The notes: generated by a model from the letters alone, not told the origin. A DNA stretch of 64,000 nt from Tritrichomonas musculus (GCA_039105265.1 JAPFFF010000008.1:3906001-3970000), one strand, 5' to 3'; shown: positions 10,915 through 21,487, counted from the stretch's first letter. Translations and numbers: made by a program.

Positions 10915-11438
10915 TCTTAAAAATTAAAAAATGAGAAAATTTCTGAGAATATCAAGATCTATATCAGAAAATAAATGATATGGTCGATTGCTATTTGAAA
11001 ACAAGAGCAAATGAAATAAAATGAAATTTGAAAAAAATAAAAAAGTTGTTTTCAATGAGTGTTTTTTATTTATTCAGGTACTTTTTGTGTGAATATTTTG
11101 CTTTTTGTTTGATATTGGTAGTTTTTCAAAGATTTTAACGTAATTTTAAGACGTTAATTTTTATGAAAATTTGGTGTTCAAAACGTTTAATACACAATTT
11201 TAAAGAACTTGGTGAGCTTTATGCGAGACAAACGAATACATATTACGCAATTTTGAGTAAAAAAAAGAATAACGATTAGAAATATGAAATTGACCTACAA
11301 AAAATGGTCAAATAAAAAGATCTGACAAAATATTTTTCCTCTATTTATTTTTTAATTTTTAATATAAAGTTAAGATGTACGTAAAAAATTGTCTGACCAG
11401 TTTTTTTTATTTGTTCCAAAAAAATTTCTATACCTAAT
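10915..11438 (+). repeat. Inverted arm 1
   Basis: Nearly identical in inverted orientation to 13640-13935 and 14848-15078. Clear matches include the TCAAGATCTATATCAG block, the ACTTTTTGTGTGAATATTTT block and the TTAAGATGTACGTAAAAAAT block. It continues after the nested MITE with CCCCGAATTCCTACAAGTGAG (11999-12040). Confidence 0.9.
11163..11279 (+). pseudogene. 38-codon HTH-like ORF in arm 1
   Basis: Reads MKIWCSKRLIHNFKELGELY followed by ARQTNTYYAILSKKKNND. The pattern FKELGELYARQTNTYYAI resembles a helix-turn-helix, as at the N-terminus of DNA-transposon transposases. The same ORF is present in the opposite arm (13804-13920, minus). It is probably a remnant of a transposase gene; the resemblance is by eye only. 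Confidence 0.4.
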
Positions 11439-11440
11439 TA

Positions 11441-11996
11441 TGATTCAAAACTCAATAACAGCAAAAGGAAAAAATAAATCCTCCGGCCAAATCTAATATT
11501 TATATATATATATTTGAAATCAATCATAAAATCTTCTAAAATGCTTAGATTCACCTCATTTTCAAGCTTTTTTAAAAAAATATGAAAATTCAATGCATTT
11601 TATAAACCTTGTTCAAAAAACATTACCTCCCTCTCAATTTAAAATAATCATATCTTTATATTTTAAATATGAATTAATTTTTTAAAATTTAATTAATATT
11701 ATGATAATTATCTAATATATTATTAATGAAGAATGATGCAATTAAATTGTTTGATAAAAAAGATAAAATGTTTTAAAATTTGAAATGGAGGTAAAGTTTT
11801 TTGAACTCAGTTTATTTTGGATTATTGAATTTGAAAAGAATTGAATAGAATATAAAATGAAAAATGCTCTTTTCTCCCTAGCCATGAATATAAATTTTTG
11901 TCATTTGATTTTTGGTATATGAAAATTAAATCAAAAAATATTAGATTTAGCCGGAGGATTTATTTTTTCCTTTTGCTGTTATTGAGTTTTGAATCA
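11441..11996. mobile_element. 556-bp Tc1/mariner-type MITE nested in arm 1
   Basis: Terminal inverted repeats of about 61 bp begin TGATTCAAAACTCAATAACA and differ at about one position. TA lies at each boundary (11439-11440, 11997-11998). The opposite arm keeps the uninterrupted target CCTAATTACCCCCGAAT (near 13633-13647), confirming the TA target duplication and the exact ends. No coding frame. Confidence 0.92.
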
Positions 11997-12040
11997 TACC
12001 CCCGAATTCCTACAAGTGAGAAAATTTTTGTACGTTAGAA

Positions 12041-13599
12041 TTTTTATTTCAAGTTAGCAAAGAATTATTAAATTTGTTAACTTTACAAAAAAAATTTTTT
12101 TCTAAAAAAACCTTCAAACCAGGCATTTAAATATTTATAAAAAAATCAATTCATTGTTTTTATGAATAAATTTTTATTTTATAAATCAAAATCAGAAGCA
12201 TTTTTTATATTAACAAAACAAAAAAGTGACTTGGCTATTGCAATTCTATTGTAATACTCATATTTTTTATTTACAAAGTTTCTTTATTCAACGCCCAAAT
12301 TCTCGGTATCAAAGCTATGTTTAATTAAATAATGGTCCTTATTAAGAAGGATTACTTGTTTTTTTACTCAAATAGTTAACAAATTTCTACTCGCTTTTAT
12401 CAAATAACATTTTTTTTTTACAAAATCAGTTTTTTTGATTCGATTTTGACTTTTTATCTTATTTCTCTTTTATTTTATTATCACATTGGCAAATTTTATT
12501 AAGATGAGCAGCTCAATTTTACTTTTTTTTCCACCATCTTAATTTTAATCGATAAAACTTATTTTTCTACATAGCATATGCCTACACAGCCAGATCTCTT
12601 TGCTCTTTTATTTAAATTTCAATGGAATTTTGATTTTCGAAAATTCGAAATTAAATATACTTATAACCTCAAAGTTTTTTATTCAAATCGTCAATTTTAG
12701 CATGTTTTATCTCATATTTATATATTGTATAGCTTCGTGTCCAATTTTTCTGTCTCAATTACTACTTTATTTACTTTTTTACCACTTTCACACAATTTTT
12801 TTATAAATAAACCATTTAAATTATATTATTTTCTTATTTCATGTTCTCATTTAGCGTTAAGTTTTCATTGTTATTTTTTACTAATCGAGATTGTTTTCAA
12901 AAAAAATCGCTTTTCTATCATTTTTCCATATTACACTTCTTTTTTCAGTTATTTTAACATTATTTTTCGCAAACATATTTATATTTTCTCAAAAATTTAA
13001 ATTAATAATTTGGTTATTATTTTACCTTTAATAGCCCGTTTCAATTTTATTTATTCATTTAATTCTACCATTGATATCAACGTAGAATCCGCGTGATTCA
13101 TTTTAATATCTCTTTTAGTTCTTTCAAAAATTCTCAAATAATATCATATCAGAGAAGAAAAGTCAAAATTTTTAATTTTTAATTTGATATTCACAAATAC
13201 CTTTGGAGGAAGTTTATATTTTCTTTTGCCAATATTAACGAAATTTAAAGCTTAGTCGGATATTTTAAAATTATTATCAGAGAAAACCAAAATTAAAAAT
13301 TTCAAATGCTGATAAGTGCATAAATAACAAACATTTTAGACATATAATATTGACCAATATTCAATTTTTACCTATCTCTTTCATTTGACTAGGATATTAA
13401 AATTATTTGTTTTTTACCTCTTTTTTTTTTCTTCATTTTAATATCATCAAAGTATCTTGGTATAATGTTAATAAATATATAATGTATATAATAAAATCTT
13501 TTTTCTTTCTTTAGTTATAAATCATTTTTATTTTTTATACGTTTATTGATTCAATTATCTCTCACAATTTCATTCAATTTTAATTCGATAAAATTTATT
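12041..13599. other. Centre of the composite, no recognised gene
   Basis: T-rich on the plus strand. The short open frames near 12600-13000 have the composition of translated low-complexity sequence and no motif. Confidence 0.6.
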
Positions 13600-13803
13600 C
13601 TAATAACGTACAAAAATTTTCTCACTTGTAGAGATTCGGGGGTAATTAGGTATAGAAATTTTTTTGGAACAAATAAAAAAAACTGGTCAGACAATTTTTT
13701 ACGTACATCTTAACTTTATATTAAAAATTAAAAAATAAATAGAGGAAAAATATTTTGTCAGATCTTTTTATTTGACCATTTTTTGTAGGTCAATTTCATA
13801 TTT

Positions 13804-13920
13804 CTAATCGTTATTCTTTTTTTTACTCAAAATTGCGTAATATGTATTCGTTTGTCTCGCATAAAGCTCACCAAGTTCTTTAAAATTGTGTATTAAACGT
13901 TTTGAACACCAAATTTTCAT
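13804..13920 (-). pseudogene. 38-codon HTH-like ORF in arm 2
   Basis: Inverted copy of the ORF at 11163-11279, encoding the same MKIWCSKRLIHNFKELGELY start and the same ending. Preservation of the short frame in both arms could reflect recent duplication rather than selection. Confidence 0.4.
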
Positions 13921-13943
13921 AAAAATTAACGTCTTAAAATTAC

Positions 13944-14839
13944 ATAGGTGTGGCGATCGGAAGTGAAGTGTCAGAAAAAATGAAAAATCCATAGAATTGG
14001 CTGATATTTTGTATTGGGGGATTAAATTGTAATATAATATTTATAAAATTATTATTTTTAGAATTATATGTAGCAATTCCAAGATATGAATTAATATGAA
14101 ATTCAATTGAAAATAATCGTTTTTTCTTAATAAAAAATGCAACTATATTATATTTTTCCAACTTATGTAAAGATTCTCGAGTAAACAATATTGAAGAAAA
14201 AACATATGACGCCAAAAAAGAAAGTAGCTTCCCTAAAATAAAATTTTTAGAACATTCAATTTAGAAATGATAATTTGAATTATATGATATAAGTAACTTG
14301 TGCTTAAAAAAATAAAATAAATATTTTACAAAGGAGTAAAAACAAAAGTCAATTCGTTTTTGCCAGTTTTGAATGAATTGGGATAAATAATGGATATATT
14401 TTATTCATAATGAATTAAAAAAAATTGTTTATTCCTATACTATAGAACATTATAAATTCTTTTCTCCAATTTCTTGATTGATTTATATGAAATGATATAA
14501 AAAATAATATTATATTTATTATTTTGTAAGTTTCAATATTTTTTCTTGATAATTTTAAGCTATTTAAAAATATTCAAATGGTTTAATATGCGAATGGCTT
14601 ATAAATTTTTTATATAAAGCTTAAAACAAATCATATTTTTTATATAACATGTCTTTAAATTGAATGAAAAAATCATTTATTTTATATCTTAAATTCTGCA
14701 CATAGAATTTTATTTTTTATTCAAAATATATAATCAATATATGATGCAACATTTAATTAATTGGTTGAATTTATGATCTATGGATTTTTTAAGTTTTATT
14801 TCAATTTTTTGACACTTCACTTCCGATCGCCACACCTAT
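13944..14839. mobile_element. 896-bp hAT-type MITE nested in arm 2, 8-bp target duplication
   Basis: Perfect inverted repeats of about 30 bp begin ATAGGTGTGGCGATCGGAAG. AAAATTAC flanks both ends (13936-13943, 14840-14847). Arm 1 keeps the single-copy target GTAATTTT (near 11140), so this is a true 8-bp target duplication, which is characteristic of the hAT superfamily. The interior has no transposase frame; the element is non-autonomous. Confidence 0.92.
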
Positions 14840-15078
14840 AAAATTACGTTAAAATCTTTGAAAAACTACCAATATCAAACAAAAAGCAAAATATTCACAC
14901 AAAAAGTACCTGAATAAATAAAAAACACTCATTGAAAACAACTTTTTTATTTTTTTCAAATTTCATTTTATTTCATTTGCTCTTGTTTTCAAATAGCAAT
15001 CGACTATATCATTTATTTTCTGATATAGATCTTGATATTCTCAGAAATTTTCTCATTTTTTGATATTTTAAGAAAAAT

Positions 15079-15887
15079 ATCTCAACTAATAATTATATTT
15101 TAGCAAATATTATAATATTTACTGATATTTCCAATTTTATTTTCACATCCAGCAAATTATTTTAAACAATTATTGGTAAATTGTTAAATATTTGATTATG
15201 TTAAAAATCTATCTAAAAGTTTGCAATTATGTATGATATATTGTGAAATCATTAAATCTACTAACTTTTAGTTGTTATATCAAGATCTCTAAATCAAGTT
15301 ATTTAAGTAAATACTCTATTTTCGAAATTCTCTCAAATTCTACAATTTTAGATATCAAAATGTCAAAGGATATAAAAACAAAAAAATATAATATACGATA
15401 TTATAAATAGAAATCTTATATTATGCTCGATATATTAAATATTCATATTTTATACATATATTCAAATTTGACTGTATAAAATCATATAAAATAAAATCTC
15501 AGAAAATTGAGAATCATTCAAAAAAGAATTCAAAAAAAAACTTAAAGAACCAGAGAAATGATTTCTCGCATTTTTTGAAATTTTATTAGATAAATCGCAA
15601 TAACATTTAAAATTATTAGTTTTGTACGGAGGAAATTTTTTTTTGTTGAGTCTTTTTCAATATCTCAAATAATTATTAGAAAATAATTAATTTAGAATAA
15701 AATAAAAAAAATCCTCCGGACATTTCTTTGTGCACATTCTAATTTTATAAAAAGAATTTAAAAAAAAGCAACAGAGAAAATTTTTTTCTCATATCGAATA
15801 AGCCCACTTTTTCAACTATACCCTTAAAGCATGAATTTTGGGAGATTTTATGTCAAAAAAATCTTTAATTACTAAACCTAATAAATT
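15079..15887. other. Right part of composite and upstream region of next gene
   Basis: AT-rich. A small inverted pair GTACGGAGGAAATTTTTT / AAAAAAATCCTCCGGAC (15625-15721) could be a 100-bp hairpin element. No Inr match lies close before the ATG at 15888. Confidence 0.5.
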
Positions 15888-18140
15888 ATGTCATCAAAAG
15901 AATCTTATCATCAAGAAATTGCAGAGCAGCTTCCAGATTTTGTGTTGAACAAGCATCGGGACCTCTTGCGAAAAGCCAAAACTCTAGATTTATTAGAATA
16001 TATGTCAGAACGAAATTTTTCAGAGGATTCGCTTGATCAACAATTAAAAAAGTCAGATGATTTATCAGAAGAACAATTAAAATTAATCAGAGGAAAGAAT
16101 ATTACAAATTCAATTCCTTTTATTTCGAAATCACTTTTTAAAAACGAAAAAAAATTTGTAGATATATTATATAATTTTCTTTTTTTTAGTCCTCAAAACA
16201 ATACATCAGCACAAATGACATTTAATTTTTTTTCTCTCAAATCTAATAAGGAGCACTTCAAATATTTTGTTCAATGCTGCTTTCCATCTATGTTTAATTA
16301 TTTTTCATCATTTGAATATTCATATTGCGCATACAATTTTATTAAAAATATTATAAATATTGAAATTTCAAATTCACAATCAGAGAATCCTTATATATTA
16401 ACATACGACTCATTAATAGTTGAATATTTGCTTCATAATTTCCAATTTAGACTGTCTTTACAGAAATCCTTCCACTTGAGAATTTTAAAAGATCCAGAAA
16501 TGCAAAATATAAATATTCAAAATATGAATAAGCAAAATAAGAGTAATGAAATATTCAAAAAGGTGTTTTCTTTTTTAATTTTAGCATTTAAAGATAGTAT
16601 ATCTTATTTAGATCAAAATCAACTTAAAATCTTAAAACTTCGAATCACCTCCGATAAAATAAAAAATTATCAAAATGATATTTTAAAAAAAAGTGACAAT
16701 CCCCCCATACAATCTCTTGCTTCTGATAAATTAGAAAAAATTAAAAATGTTCAACTTACAATCTCAATCTTTCAACAAATTTTTATCAAACTGCTTAAAA
16801 CATGGAGATACTCACCTCAATTTTGTACAAATGAAATCTTTAATACTTTTCCTGACAATCCTTCACAAAAAAAATCCAATAATGATGAATTAAATGCAAA
16901 TTGCTTGATTGGATTCATTTCAAAATATGTTTATGACCCCAATGATGAAAATATATCCCGAGCTTTGGGTAGACTCTGTAATAATAGGATGAGTTGGCCT
17001 TTTACCAAGCGCGAGTGCATAAGGAATTTATTAAATGGTAAGGACGATTTTTTAGTTTTATCTGATTATGATGTTATGCTTATTAGCTGGATTTTGATGC
17101 AGAGTTCTGATATTACTCCAATCGATGGAACTAATATGACTAGAAATTACCAAAGACAACAAGATTATTGCTCAAAGGAAAGTTCTTTAAGATTTTTTTA
17201 TGTCCGGTTTAATATTAAAGCAGATTTTAGAATTAATTTTATAAATTCAATCCATGTTCCGATTTCACCAAAACAGAGTTCGGAAATTCAAGAGAAAGGA
17301 AAAATGAAAGAACAACCAAAAGGAAAGATGAAAGAGCAACCAAAAGGAAAGATGAAAGAGCAACCAAAAGGAAAGATGAAAGAGCAACCAAAAGGAAAGA
17401 TGAAAGAACAAGCAAAAGGGAAGACAAAAAATCAAAATAAAACAATAAAACAAGTAGAAAAAGAAAAGAAAAAGGAAAAAAATAAAATCAGAAATTCAAT
17501 TACACCCTTTTATTGCATTGATAAAGAAATAGAAGCTTGCAAAAAAATAAAAACATCTGTATTTCTTAAATATTCTGATACCATTGAATATCAAGATTAT
17601 CCATGGGATTGGACATTAATTAGACCACCAGATGTCGGTATTTATCCAGATGAAGAGAAACCAACCCGGCGAGCTAATGAAGCCAAATCATTTTGGATGT
17701 CAAATTTAAAATCTTATTTATTTAGTCAAGAAGTCATTCATTTGAATTGTGAAAAAATAGATATCACAGCAAATATTGATTATTCTTATGCAACGAGATT
17801 TAGTAATAATATTAAATATGCATTATTTGAATCATTATCATTTAAAAATGCTGACCAATCCGATAAAAAGCAAGCAATATATTATAAAGGATTTCGCTAC
17901 TTGTCGATCATCGAATTATCACAGGAAAAATATTCTTTCATTGATATAAATCGAGAAGAACAAGGAGTTGAAAATAACTATATATGCATATATCATCTCC
18001 CAAAGGCTCTCAACTTGCTTCAAAAAGTTAAAGATAGCTTTAAACAGAAAGATGAAGAACTGCCATCTTTAGACGAATATTTTGATGAAATGCAAAGCAA
18101 AGTTTTGCCTAAGTTGCAGAAACCTAAATCAAAAATTTAA
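15888..18140 (+). CDS. Hypothetical protein with GKMKEQPK octapeptide repeats (750 aa)
   Basis: No family recognised. Residues 1-90 are charged and probably helical. Residues 90-460 are a mixed hydrophobic/aromatic region suggesting a folded, possibly all-helical domain (for example SYCAYNFIKNIINIE and ISIFQQIFIKLLKTWRY). Residues about 470-515 hold five tandem octapeptides GKMKEQPK, the last ending AK, encoded by a 24-bp minisatellite (17297-17416), followed by a Lys-rich linker. Residues 535-750 form a second domain with YPWDWTLIRPPDVG and IYYKGFRYLSIIEL. There is no signal peptide or membrane helix, so it is probably intracellular. The stop lies in TAAA. The octapeptide number is likely to vary between strains. 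Confidence 0.85.
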   Translation: MSSKESYHQEIAEQLPDFVLNKHRDLLRKAKTLDLLEYMSERNFSEDSLDQQLKKSDDLSEEQLKLIRGKNITNSIPFISKSLFKNEKKFVDILYNFLFFSPQNNTSAQMTFNFFSLKSNKEHFKYFVQCCFPSMFNYFSSFEYSYCAYNFIKNIINIEISNSQSENPYILTYDSLIVEYLLHNFQFRLSLQKSFHLRILKDPEMQNINIQNMNKQNKSNEIFKKVFSFLILAFKDSISYLDQNQLKILKLRITSDKIKNYQNDILKKSDNPPIQSLASDKLEKIKNVQLTISIFQQIFIKLLKTWRYSPQFCTNEIFNTFPDNPSQKKSNNDELNANCLIGFISKYVYDPNDENISRALGRLCNNRMSWPFTKRECIRNLLNGKDDFLVLSDYDVMLISWILMQSSDITPIDGTNMTRNYQRQQDYCSKESSLRFFYVRFNIKADFRINFINSIHVPISPKQSSEIQEKGKMKEQPKGKMKEQPKGKMKEQPKGKMKEQPKGKMKEQAKGKTKNQNKTIKQVEKEKKKEKNKIRNSITPFYCIDKEIEACKKIKTSVFLKYSDTIEYQDYPWDWTLIRPPDVGIYPDEEKPTRRANEAKSFWMSNLKSYLFSQEVIHLNCEKIDITANIDYSYATRFSNNIKYALFESLSFKNADQSDKKQAIYYKGFRYLSIIELSQEKYSFIDINREEQGVENNYICIYHLPKALNLLQKVKDSFKQKDEELPSLDEYFDEMQSKVLPKLQKPKSKI
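17297..17416 (+). repeat. Coding 24-bp minisatellite, 5 units
   Basis: Unit is close to GGAAAGATGAAAGAGCAACC plus AAAA. It stays in frame through five copies with synonymous changes (CAA/GAA/GAG). Confidence 0.95.
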
Positions 18141-18189
18141 AGATGCATATTTTAGCTCAAAATTGGTCAATAAAATTAACTTTATGCAA

Positions 18190-18230
<41 letters not shown>

Positions 18231-18489
18231 TTTTAAATCCAGTCTACTATCAGTATGTTATACCCCATATTTATGACATGAAGCATGCTTTTTACGTCAT
18301 AGAAAATTTTGAAAAATTTTTATTCAAATTTTAAAGTTACTGTATAAATAAAAAATTAGTATATAAATATCTAAATTAAATATATAAAAAAATATAAGTT
18401 TTTTCATGTTGATATCAAAATAAATCATCATCAATTTTAAATATTTTTATAAACTTTTTATATGAGTTCTTTCAATTTATATAAACAAA
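18141..18489. other. Spacer with T34 tract
   Basis: A 34-T run lies at 18195-18228, about 55 bp after the stop. Nothing else is recognised. Confidence 0.8.
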
Positions 18490-18497
18490 TTTGTGAG

Positions 18498-19023
18498 CTA
18501 GGCTTTTGTATCCAGTGAACTGAGTGTCCATTTTCGATTTTTGTAAAAAGCTGTCACTTTTTGTGGACACAAAACTGCTTTTTTATTTAGTATTTTATTC
18601 AAAGATTTGTGTTGAAGTATCCAAAAAATTTTTTATTGGATACTTTATTTTTACTTTAATAAACTCATTAATATCAGAAAAAAAGCAATAATAAATGCCT
18701 TAAACACATACTATTCTTAATTTTTAAAAAACCTCTCAAATATGTATTATAAACTATTCAAATTCATTAAGAATGATTTTGACCAAGAAGATCAACATTT
18801 GAAATAAAAAATAAAATTCAATGTAAATTTGGAGCGATATAATTGGTCAAACGAAATATACATTCAAAATAATCAATGAAAATTGAAAGGTGTATCCAAG
18901 ATTGAGTTAAAGTGTCCATTTTGGCTATTTTGGATCCTCAAATTCTCTCAAAAAATAACGAACAAAAATGAGTATCCATTGGATACTTTTTGAATACAAA
19001 CTCGTTTGGACACAAAAGCCTAG
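18498..19023. mobile_element. 526-bp hAT-type MITE
   Basis: Terminal inverted repeats begin CTAGGCTTTTGT(A/G)TCC. A perfect 8-bp direct repeat TTTGTGAG flanks them (18490-18497 and 19024-19031), fitting hAT. Internally, GTGTCCATTTT-type blocks near both ends also pair. No coding frame. Confidence 0.85.
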
Positions 19024-19031
19024 TTTGTGAG

Positions 19032-19300
19032 TTTTATTTGGCTTCCCTACTCAAAACCCCTGCGGAAACCGTTTACATTTTTTCATCGGAGGTAAAAAGT
19101 TGCTTTTTTCAAGGAAAAATCGGTTTTACCATCGATCCACTTTTTGAAGGAAACTTTCTCTCAATTTTAATAAAAATATTGAGAGATGTATTCAATATTT
19201 GAATATATTCAAAAAACTTTTCATCAAAAAGTTGATATCGTCATCTTTTCAAAAAGTTCGAGATACGTTAATTAGCATATTGCACGGTATTTTTATAAAG
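19032..19300. other. Left arm region of an outer inverted repeat
   Basis: ATCGATCCACTTTTTGAA with its surroundings (about 19105-19165) recurs inverted at about 20600-20690, so the minisatellite element below lies inside a larger inverted-repeat structure. A further TCGTCATCTT lies at 19238-19247. Confidence 0.6.
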
Positions 19301-20250
19301 AAGATGACGAAGTTCATAAACAGAATTAAATGAGATACGGAATTACAAGAAGACGGAGCACAGAAACAAAAGAAGACTAGATACAGATTCAGATGTAGAT
19401 GAGATAAAGATTCAGATGAAGATGAGGTACAGATTTAGGTGAAGATGAGGTTCAGATTCAGGTGAAGATGAGATTCAGATTCAGAAGAATACAAGATACA
19501 GATTTAGGTGAAGATGAGGTTCAGATTCAGGTGAAGATGAGGTTCAGATTCAGAAGAATACGAAATACAGATTCAGAAGAATACAAGATACAGATTCAGA
19601 TGAAGATGAGGTACAGATTTAGGTGAAGATGAGGTTCAGATTCAGGTGAAGATGAGGTTCAGATTCAGAAGAATACGAAATACAGATTCAGATGAAGATG
19701 AGGTACAGATTCAGATTAAAATGAGGTACATATTAAGATGAAGATGAGGTTCAGATTCAGAAGAATACGAAATACAGATGAAGATGAGATTCAGATTCAG
19801 ATGAGGTACAGATTAAGATGAAGATGAGATACAGATTCAGATGAAGACGAAATACAGATTCAGAAGAATACAAGATACAGATTCAGGTGAAGATGAGGTA
19901 CATATTAAGATGAAGATGAGGTTCAGATTCAGAAGAATACGAAATACAGATTCAGATTCAAATGAGGTACATATTAAGATGAAGATGAGGTTCAGATTCA
20001 GAAGAATACGAAATACAGATGAAGATGAGATTCAGATTCAGATGAGGTACAGATTAAGATGAAGATGAGATACAGATTCAGATGAAGACGAAATACAGAT
20101 TCAGAAGAATACAAGATACAGATTCAGGTGAAGATGAGGTACAGATTCAGAAGAATACAAGATACAGATTCAGAAGAATAAAAGATACTGATTCAGATGA
20201 AGACGAAGTATAAATTTTGTCTGAAGTTCGTTTATGAACTTCGTCATCTT
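19301..20250. mobile_element. 950-bp TIR-bounded minisatellite element
   Basis: Perfect 21-bp terminal inverted repeats (19301-19321 and 20230-20250) include AAGATGACGAAGTTCATAAA. The interior (about 19370-20210) is a purine-rich minisatellite assembled from CAGATTCAGAAGAATACGA, AGATGAAGATGAGGTACAG and similar modules of about 18-45 bp. Some open frames run through it, but the module order is shuffled and no start context or domain supports a gene. Confidence 0.8.
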
Positions 20251-21013
20251 ATATGGCTCGCAACAGAAAATGCTTAATTTATTGATTTTTCTTTTTTTTT
20301 ATAAACTTTTTCTCTTTTTACTTAGAATTTATATTTTTATTCATTTTTTTCTTGACTTTGCTACTTAGAGATTGAAATCGTAAAATGACGATTTATATAT
20401 ATCTTTTTTCATATAATTTTTTTACGTTTTTTATTTATTATTTGTGTTATATTTATATAATTTCTGTTTTTCTTTATACTATTATCTTTTTTTATGAAGA
20501 TATTTTAATTTTAATATGAACTTTTTCAATGAAAAAAATTTGAATGAAAAAAAAATCTCTCAATAATTCTTAGGATTTTAAATTTTTGTACTTAACATCT
20601 CCACTTTTTGAGAGTATAAACCATTCAAAAAGTGGATCGATGGAAAATCCGATTGCCCTTTTTCAAGATCATTCATTTTTTAAAACATTAAAATTAGGCT
20701 TGAACAAATTTAAACGTCCTTAAAAAAAAAATAAATTTCTATTTTTTCATAAATGTTAATAATAATGGCTATAGTTTTATTTTTATTTATTATGCTGTAG
20801 CATATATAGAATCAATATATCCAATTTAATTTTGAAATAATGCACAGCGCTACTAATAAAATGCATTATATTTTCTCTTCTTCTTCATTCGAAAAATTCT
20901 CTGACTTTAGTCTAATATAAAAATGTCATAGTTATTTATAAAAAGTATTAAACGCTTAGCATTTTGGTATATTTTACTTTTGGGTAACTTTAATATATGA
21001 TGAGAAAAAAATT
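20251..21013. other. Intergenic, includes right arm of outer inverted repeat
   Basis: About 20600-20690 is the inverted partner of 19105-19165. Otherwise plain AT-rich sequence. Confidence 0.55.
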
Positions 21014-21023
21014 GATTTTTGAA

Positions 21024-21477
21024 TTGGCTTGTTAAGTCTCGATTTTCGATATCGATAATTGATCACTTTTTCTGATATCAATATCAAATCAAAAATTTAT
21101 TCTCTGATATCAATAATGAATAAAAATAAAAGATCGATTATCAAAATTGAAATTTTTTTAACGTATCAAAATTTTGTAAACTTTTTTAACTGATTACTTC
21201 ACATATCCGTTATAAAATTTAATAAAAGCTGATTCTTTTACATAATAAGTTAGAATATATTTATTTTATTCCATTAAAATACTATTTTTAAAGGTTTTTT
21301 TCGGTATTAGTTTCGATTAATCATGATTCGATATCAAAAGCATATTTTTTTTGTATCACATTTCATACTTGATAATCGAATTCATCAATTAAAAGTTCCA
21401 ATCGATAGCATTTTATTATCGATTATCTGAGTTAAAAAAAGTGCCAAACCTGATAATTGATATCAGAATAACAAGCC
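21024..21477. mobile_element. 454-bp TIR element, GGCTTGTTA ends
   Basis: GGCTTGTTA near the left end and TAACAAGCC at the right end are followed inward by paired (T)CTGATATCAAT/ATTGATATCAG-type blocks and CACTTTTT. A 10-bp direct repeat GATTTTTGAA flanks it (21014-21023, 21478-21487), a size seen in Mutator-like elements but low in complexity. A related end, CTAGGCTTGTTATTTTGAG (inverted), lies at about 56885-56905. Confidence 0.55.
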
Positions 21478-21487
21478 GATTTTTGAA

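Larger units (their letters stand above)
13600..15078 (-). repeat. Inverted arm 2 (split by nested MITE)
   Basis: Two segments, 13600-13935 and 14848-15078, together mirror arm 1. Similarity fades beyond about 15078 but weak matches continue, so the outer limit is uncertain. Confidence 0.88.
10445..15824. mobile_element. Composite element: short TA-flanked termini, long inverted arms, two nested MITEs
   Basis: TTAAGGGTATAGTT at the left and its exact inverted copy at the right (ending 15826) place TA outside an AGGGTATAGTT terminus on each side. Inside, arm 1 (about 10915-11438 plus 11999-12040) is inverted relative to arm 2 (about 13600-13935 plus 14848-15078). Arm 1 is split by the 11441-11996 MITE and arm 2 by the 13944-14839 MITE. 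The central 1.5 kb is AT-rich without a convincing gene. The short outer termini could be a chance match. The arms could also be two opposed copies of one older element. Confidence 0.5.

Noticed and set aside
12600-13000. Two overlapping hydrophobic frames
   Set aside because: Phe/Leu/Ile/Tyr-rich output typical of translating T-rich noncoding DNA; no signal, motif or suitable upstream site.
10445-15824. Composite as a Polinton/Maverick, which are common in trichomonads
   Set aside because: No capsid, polymerase, integrase or packaging gene is visible, the size is too small, and the target flank is TA rather than 6 bp.
19841-20062. 73-codon plus-strand frame in the minisatellite
   Set aside because: Translated shuffled modules with no start context; it ends within the repeat.
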